A DNA stretch of 64,000 nt from Pseudopedobacter sp038243635. Lineage in GTDB: Bacteria; Bacteroidota; Bacteroidia; Sphingobacteriales; Sphingobacteriaceae. Below are positions 59,477-64,000 of the stretch, one piece after another; position 1 is the stretch's first letter, and every line of letters starts with the position of its first letter. The notes under the pieces are model-generated. The model did no database searches. It was not told the DNA's origin and saw only the letters and a program-made list of their open reading frames with translations. A program made the translations under genes and the position numbers. Location of the stretch: positions 28,497 through 92,496 of the forward strand of contig JBBSQW010000014.1 of the NCBI GenBank assembly GCA_038243635.1, read 5' to 3'.

Positions 59477-61084
59477 ATGAAGAAGATAATTATATTAATA
59501 AGTGCACTTTGTTTAGGAATTATAGCCGTTACTTGGTTATATTTTAAGAAAATAAACTCATCAAGCATATCAAACGAACAAATTTTTAATGTTATCCCTA
59601 ATGATGCTTCCATCATATTTGAATATAAGAACGAAGCCTATTTCTACGATATATTTAAAGATTTCACTTTATTTGATGACATTCTAGGTAAAAAAAATTT
59701 AACTCACCTGACAGCGCTAAAGCAAATTTTTGTAGATGATGCGTCTGTTGCAGAAGCATTTAAACAGAGCGACATCTTTTTTTCGATACACCCAACCGAA
59801 CAATATGTTGCTGATATTTTGATTGTTGCCCCAATTGCCAGCCAAAACATCAATAAAGAGGAAGTGCTGAAGACATTAAAAGCAAAATATAAAATAAGCC
59901 AAAACCCAGAAAAAGAGAACACCATTTATCAATTAGCTTTTAGCAACAAGGCCTCTTTTAACTTTTTTATTTATAAAAACTTGATAGTGGGTAGTTTTGA
60001 AGAGAAGTTGGTTAAAAAAAGTATTGCACAAATTGAAAAAGGCGCAGAGAACACGAGCTTTAACGTTGACTTTAGCGCCCAAAGAAATAAAAACTCTATT
60101 GCCAATCTCTATTTAAACTTTTCTAAAATTCGTGACTTCGCAAATCATTTTTCGTCTAGGAAAAACCCTTATGAAACTTATTTCCTAAAATCTATTGATG
60201 CCTCTGCGTCTTTAAATATTAATTATCAGAAAAACGCTTTTATGTTTAGCGGAATTACCAACCCAAATTTAAAGACTAAAAACTACTTCAATCTATTTCT
60301 AGATCAGCAACCTGGAAATATTACCTTATCAAAGCATTTACCATATGATGTTGCTAATTATGCACTTTATTATGTATCAGATTATAAAAAATTTAAAGGT
60401 GAACTTAAAGATTTATTAATTTACCAGAAAGAATACGACAGACTAAACACCCAAATTTTAGACATTTCCACCAAACATGCCATCAATTTAGATAAGGAAA
60501 TTATACCTGTGTTTGGTAAAGAATTTGGTGTTTTTCAACTTGCATCTGGCGATAATATAGGCATCATCAAAAGCACAAATACCAATCGTTTATCCTTTTT
60601 ACTATCTACCATCAGTTCTGAAGTATCTGGCAACATCAGGCATTTCGATGATTCTTTTATTCTTTATAATTACTTTGGCGACCCTTTTAAACAGTTTAAA
60701 AGACCTTACTATACTACTATAGAAAACCATTTGGTTGTTGCCAACAATACCACCGCATTAAAACGTTTTGTAGACAATTACAAATCGCAAAAATTGATTG
60801 GCTTAACCGATAAAAACATTGATTTTCAGCAATACCTATCTAACCAAGGGAACATCTTTTACTTTGTTCACAATAGTAATTCTAAAGCTATTGTTCGATC
60901 TTTTTTAAGTAAACCTGCGTATAAAAGTTTTAGAGATGACAATCTCAATTGGAAAGACCTTTATGGATTTGCAATTCAGTTTAGTGCAGATAAGGATAAG
61001 TTTTTCACAAACCTTTACATGAATCACACTCCAGAAAAGGAAGAACTTTTGCCTCAAATTGATAGTACTGCTTTGAAATTTTAA
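59477..61084 (+). CDS. DUF3352-like membrane-anchored protein
   Basis: 535 residues. One N-terminal helix (about 3-22) then a large extracytoplasmic domain. The opening IFNVIPNDASIIFEYKNE resembles the start of DUF3352-type proteins, where a helix is followed by P-x-D-x-x-x-x-x-x at the domain entry. Two internal halves look related (alternating LYLNF and FILYNYFGDPF stretches). Function unknown. It starts at a strong promoter and is followed after 50 bp by the DUF5723-like gene, possibly in one transcript. Confidence 0.6.
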   Translation: MKKIIILISALCLGIIAVTWLYFKKINSSSISNEQIFNVIPNDASIIFEYKNEAYFYDIFKDFTLFDDILGKKNLTHLTALKQIFVDDASVAEAFKQSDIFFSIHPTEQYVADILIVAPIASQNINKEEVLKTLKAKYKISQNPEKENTIYQLAFSNKASFNFFIYKNLIVGSFEEKLVKKSIAQIEKGAENTSFNVDFSAQRNKNSIANLYLNFSKIRDFANHFSSRKNPYETYFLKSIDASASLNINYQKNAFMFSGITNPNLKTKNYFNLFLDQQPGNITLSKHLPYDVANYALYYVSDYKKFKGELKDLLIYQKEYDRLNTQILDISTKHAINLDKEIIPVFGKEFGVFQLASGDNIGIIKSTNTNRLSFLLSTISSEVSGNIRHFDDSFILYNYFGDPFKQFKRPYYTTIENHLVVANNTTALKRFVDNYKSQKLIGLTDKNIDFQQYLSNQGNIFYFVHNSNSKAIVRSFLSKPAYKSFRDDNLNWKDLYGFAIQFSADKDKFFTNLYMNHTPEKEELLPQIDSTALKF

Positions 61085-61134
61085 TTTATCATACAAAAAT
61101 TAAAATATCCCGGATTAATACGATAAATTTACAG

Positions 61135-62604
61135 ATGAAGAAAATAGCTGGTTTTATAATCGTTTTTCTTTCTCCGTTGTTGCTGTTCTCACAAAACATT
61201 TCTCTTAACCACAGCGGCACCCAGTATGATAGTTTTGAAAATCCCGTTCAACAAGGATTTCAGAAAGATTTTAGCAGAAAATACGCGGTTACCTTATTGC
61301 CCCATTTAAACGGATTCATCAATTTTAAAGGTGAAGCGGAAACCGCTTTCAAACAATTTCTTTTTACAAGATCATTTGATGAGCTAAACGTTGGAAGCCT
61401 TGAGCAATTGAAAACAAATTCTTTTAACGGAAATACAAATATTTATTTGGTTAATTATAAGATTTTTAAAACCAGAAATTACAATAGGGAATTAGGGTTT
61501 TCTTTGCAATTAAGAGATGAGGGCTTAGGCACAATTACAAATGAAACCATTCTCTTATTAAATAGCTATAAAAATTTTTCACAGCTGGAATACAACAATC
61601 CTTTCAATTCTAATGCTAACAATCAAGCTTATTGGCAATTAGGATTAACTTATCGAGAAAACTACAACGATAGATGGGCATTTGGAGGCAAATTAAGTTT
61701 GCTAAATGGTTTGATTTATAATAAAGTAGCTATTTCTGCTTCTCATTTAATCATTAATCCAAACAATACATACACAGCCAGTTTTACTGGTGATTATGTT
61801 TCAAGTTTTGGATTTGATGAGTTAAAGCTCAATAGACTCTTCCCTAACCTTAAAAATCTGGGAACTGCAATAAGTTTAGCTAGCTCTTACCAAACCCCTT
61901 CTGGCTACTATTTTACAGCAAATTTAAAAGATGCAGGTTTTATTCACTGGAGTAAAAGCAGTGGTAATTACGCTTTTAATAGCACCATTACGGTTAACGA
62001 TCCCGACTCTGCCTACGCGGCTACTAAACTTTTTGACGCTTTAAAAAACGATGTTAACTCTACGGAAATCAAAAAATCTTTTTACAGTAAAATAAACACA
62101 AAAATAGAATTTGCGGCATCAAAGCAGTTCGGGTTTTACAAACCAGTATTGGTAATTTCGAAGAGTGCTTTTAATCCGCAAGGGCAAATTGCTTTGATTA
62201 ATAATCTACAAAAAAATGCTTTTGTATTTAGCTTAAGCCCGATTTACGATCTCCAAAGCAAATTCAATTTAGGGTCGCAAATCATGGTTAAATCTGCCAA
62301 CATGGAGTTTTACATGGGTAGCGAACAAATTTTACCAACCTATAGCCTAACCAAATCGTACCTTACAAAAAACGAAAACATAGGAAAAAGCAATACAAGA
62401 GCTGGTTTTTACATCGGCATAAATGTAAAATTTGGCCCAAAAATGCAGAGCATAGGGAGCGCCGAAGAAATCCCCGGTTTGAATGATAAAGAAACTGGAT
62501 ACGTAGTGAGACTTGGCGAGAAACAGAGAAAAAGACTCCAGAAAAAAAATAAAGCAATTGACAAAAGCCGTAATAAAAATAACAAGAGAAACCGCAGACG
62601 TTAG
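61135..62604 (+). CDS. DUF5723-like outer-membrane protein
   Basis: 489 residues with a signal peptide (1-19) and a long run of beta strands. SQNISLNHSGTQYDSFENPVQ at the mature start and RWAFGGKLSLLNGL in the middle match DUF5723, a Bacteroidota barrel-like family of unknown function. The last 30 residues are extremely basic (RKRLQKKNKAIDKSRNKNNK and on), unusual for a barrel end and possibly for peptidoglycan or LPS contact. Its stop overlaps the tsaB stop by 4 bp. Confidence 0.75.
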   Translation: MKKIAGFIIVFLSPLLLFSQNISLNHSGTQYDSFENPVQQGFQKDFSRKYAVTLLPHLNGFINFKGEAETAFKQFLFTRSFDELNVGSLEQLKTNSFNGNTNIYLVNYKIFKTRNYNRELGFSLQLRDEGLGTITNETILLLNSYKNFSQLEYNNPFNSNANNQAYWQLGLTYRENYNDRWAFGGKLSLLNGLIYNKVAISASHLIINPNNTYTASFTGDYVSSFGFDELKLNRLFPNLKNLGTAISLASSYQTPSGYYFTANLKDAGFIHWSKSSGNYAFNSTITVNDPDSAYAATKLFDALKNDVNSTEIKKSFYSKINTKIEFAASKQFGFYKPVLVISKSAFNPQGQIALINNLQKNAFVFSLSPIYDLQSKFNLGSQIMVKSANMEFYMGSEQILPTYSLTKSYLTKNENIGKSNTRAGFYIGINVKFGPKMQSIGSAEEIPGLNDKETGYVVRLGEKQRKRLQKKNKAIDKSRNKNNKRNRRR

Positions 62605-63290
62605 TCTTTCTTTTTCCCGGCAATAAAATCTTTTAAATAAAAAGGCTCAAAGTAAGCCACATCCACAAAATCTTTACCCTCAAATTTTTGTAAAGCCGGC
62701 AAAGTAAGGTCTTTTGCAGAATTCTGATAATCGCCCATTACCCTAGCATTTAAATGTAATCCGAGAAAGTCTTCACATTTTGCAGCGCCGTCTCCAAAAA
62801 AATAAATTACGTGATTTTCTAAAATATCGCCAAAGCTACTTTCATCTATAATTTTAGCTTCTGTGGGCATTACAGCTTTCAAATTATCGTCAAAAACACT
62901 ACAATAAACTTCCATTCTTCGAGCATCAATCATGGGGCAAAAAAGTGTGTTGGCCTGTACAGAAAAACACTTGCTTCTAAAACCGTTTGTCATTGATTCT
63001 AAAGTATTGATAGCGATTAATGGAATGTCTAACGCGTAACACAGACCTTTAGCCGTAGAAACCCCGATTCTTAATCCTGTATAAGAACCCGGACCCATAC
63101 TTACCGCAACAGCATCTAAATTTTTAAGTGTTTTATTGCTTTGATTCAGCACCTCTTCAATAAACAAAGTGATGTTGGATGCGTGAATATTTCTATCCGT
63201 TTTTTCAATAACATTGAGTAACTCTCCGTTTTGCGAAAGCGCAACAGAACAAGTTTGAGTGGCAGTTTCTATTTGCAGTATTAAAGACAT
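62601..63290 (-). CDS. tsaB: tRNA threonylcarbamoyladenosine synthesis protein TsaB
   Basis: 229 residues from ATG 63290 (the frame runs on to 63344, but that part overlaps yidD and lacks family character). SLILQIETATQTCSVALSQNGELL, HASNITLFIEEVL, and VSMGPGSYTGLRIGVSTAKGLCYAL are the ASKHA-fold TsaB motifs. TsaB supports TsaD in making t6A37 on ANN-decoding tRNAs. It lies 11 bp after yidD. Confidence 0.95.
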   Translation of the reverse strand: MSLILQIETATQTCSVALSQNGELLNVIEKTDRNIHASNITLFIEEVLNQSNKTLKNLDAVAVSMGPGSYTGLRIGVSTAKGLCYALDIPLIAINTLESMTNGFRSKCFSVQANTLFCPMIDARRMEVYCSVFDDNLKAVMPTEAKIIDESSFGDILENHVIYFFGDGAAKCEDFLGLHLNARVMGDYQNSAKDLTLPALQKFEGKDFVDVAYFEPFYLKDFIAGKKKD

Positions 63291-63301
63291 TTTGATATTA
63301 G

Positions 63302-63535
63302 TTAAGGAACAGGATCTGGACCATGCTTTCCCCAAGGATGACACCGGCCAATTCTTTTAAGCGTTAGCCATCCACCTTTAAAAGCACCATGTTTTTTTAT
63401 TGCTTCTATCCCATACTGAGAACAGGTTGGTGTAAACCGACAAGAACTACCTAAAAGCGGGGAAATCAAATATTGATAGATTTTAATGATCAATAAAAAC
63501 ACATAACCAATAAACTTTTGAAGGGAACGCATCAT
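63302..63535 (-). CDS. yidD: membrane protein insertion efficiency factor YidD
   Basis: 77 residues from ATG 63535, which overlaps the rnpA stop (ATGA). IIKIYQYLISPLLGSSCRFTPTCSQYGIEAIKKHG and the final RCHPWGKHGPDPVP are the family hallmarks, with the three conserved Cys. It helps YidC-dependent insertion at the inner membrane and is classically linked to rnpA, as here. Confidence 0.96.
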   Translation of the reverse strand: MMRSLQKFIGYVFLLIIKIYQYLISPLLGSSCRFTPTCSQYGIEAIKKHGAFKGGWLTLKRIGRCHPWGKHGPDPVP

Positions 63536-63930
63536 TTTATCACCTGTTTTAAACACGCTGTTAACATGAGTTTTAGCTTTTTTTCAAGCAACAAAGAATC
63601 ATGCGCCTGATTGCCAACATAGTTTATGGCTAAAATGAGTTTAATGTTATGAGCTATAAGTGCTTGATAAAAGTGTGTTTCTTTATTTAAGCGATAAGCT
63701 TCTTTGATTCGTCTTCTAATTAAATTACGATCAACGCTATTCTTGAATCTTTTCTTGGGAACAGAAACAACTATTTGCGCAGGAAAAGCTTGCTCCAGAT
63801 TTGGAGACCTTAGCCAAGTAACCCGAAACGGGTATAATAAAAAAGAAGAACCGTTTTTGAAAAGCTCATCTAGGAGCTTTTTGCTATATAACCGTTCTTC
63901 TTTTTGAAAATTGTATATTTTGGATGCCAT
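63532..63930 (-). CDS. rnpA: ribonuclease P protein component
   Basis: 132 residues. FNFQKEERL-like start (YNFQKEERLYSKKLL), FPAQIVVSVPKKRFKNSVDRNLIRRRIKEAYR with the RNR-type motif reading RNLIRRR. It assists the RNase P RNA in trimming tRNA 5' ends. Coupled to yidD by a TGA/ATG overlap. The usual upstream rpmH is not seen in the 70 bp left before the window end. Confidence 0.96.
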   Translation of the reverse strand: MASKIYNFQKEERLYSKKLLDELFKNGSSFLLYPFRVTWLRSPNLEQAFPAQIVVSVPKKRFKNSVDRNLIRRRIKEAYRLNKETHFYQALIAHNIKLILAINYVGNQAHDSLLLEKKLKLMLTACLKQVIK

Positions 63931-64000
63931 TACCGATTTCTAAATCTTTAAACACCGGCTAATTATCAAATTAATTGATAATTAGAAGCAAGCAAAATTA

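Noticed and set aside
63291..63344. Longer TsaB start
   Set aside because: The extra 18 codons overlap yidD and read through its conserved C-terminus in another frame. The family start is SLILQIETAT at 63290.

Overview
The window is AT-rich DNA from a member of the Bacteroidota, most likely Sphingobacteriaceae (Pedobacter-like). The signs are: promoters of the phylum's TTG-N19-TAnnTTTG type; a MurF-alanine racemase fusion; a short primary sigma factor without region 1.1; a TonB-dependent receptor with an N-terminal carboxypeptidase-regulatory-like domain; a 57-residue histone H1-like protein; and a subtype iii type VI secretion system (T6SSiii), which is restricted to this phylum. The lineage is inferred from gene content, not from a database match.

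Left part (1-27 kb), mostly housekeeping. In order it holds: the 5' end of a cytochrome c/FTR1-type iron permease behind a small secreted peptide and a perfect 21-bp palindrome overlapping the promoter; a RES-Xre toxin-antitoxin pair; an OMPLA-like barrel protein; a DUF502 protein; murF-alr divergent from recX; a Gly-Leu-Gly tRNA cluster; a degenerate DEAD-box-like protein; histone H1-like protein; a family 2 glycosyltransferase; recQ; a large WD40-like/amidohydrolase protein; a TonB receptor; lpdA; an MBL hydrolase; an HTH/DUF2975 pair with a broken DUF2975 copy beside it; the primary sigma factor; and a sorbosone dehydrogenase-like lipoprotein.

Middle part (27.2-52.9 kb): a nearly complete T6SSiii locus. 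A minus-strand operon runs tssO, a second TssO-like gene, tssP, tssR, tssH(clpV), tssB, tssC and ends in a clear terminator. Across a 208-bp divergent gap, tssE-tssF and tssN-tssK lie on the plus strand, with tssG inserted in the opposite direction. Downstream of tssC come a flavodoxin-fold reductase, a lipoprotein (candidate immunity), a Tae4-type peptidoglycan amidase and two Hcp/TssD genes. Then follows vgrG, preceded by a perfect 24-bp palindrome, leading an effector island. The island holds a 318-residue unknown, a PAAR-like (DUF4280-type) protein with a hydrophobic insertion, a membrane-anchored candidate immunity protein, and a small protein that repeats the glycine-rich end of the PAAR-like protein. 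After these come a doubly frameshifted copy of the candidate immunity gene, further broken remnants, and a string of very small, tightly coupled membrane and lipoprotein genes. This island (27.1-33.0 kb) is the most novel and fastest-changing part of the window. It looks like an effector/immunity array with recent gene decay.

Right part (53-64 kb), core functions again: smpB, pcm, a polyprenyl-phosphate sugar phosphotransferase, an outer-membrane barrel protein, priA with a DUF423 gene, a DUF3352-like protein, a DUF5723-like protein, and tsaB-yidD-rnpA. Many convergent pairs overlap at their stop codons, and several genes are joined by ATGA- or TAATG-type overlaps, so the genome is compact. 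Some ATG starts listed here are shorter than the longest open frame because the longer frame starts only with TTG.
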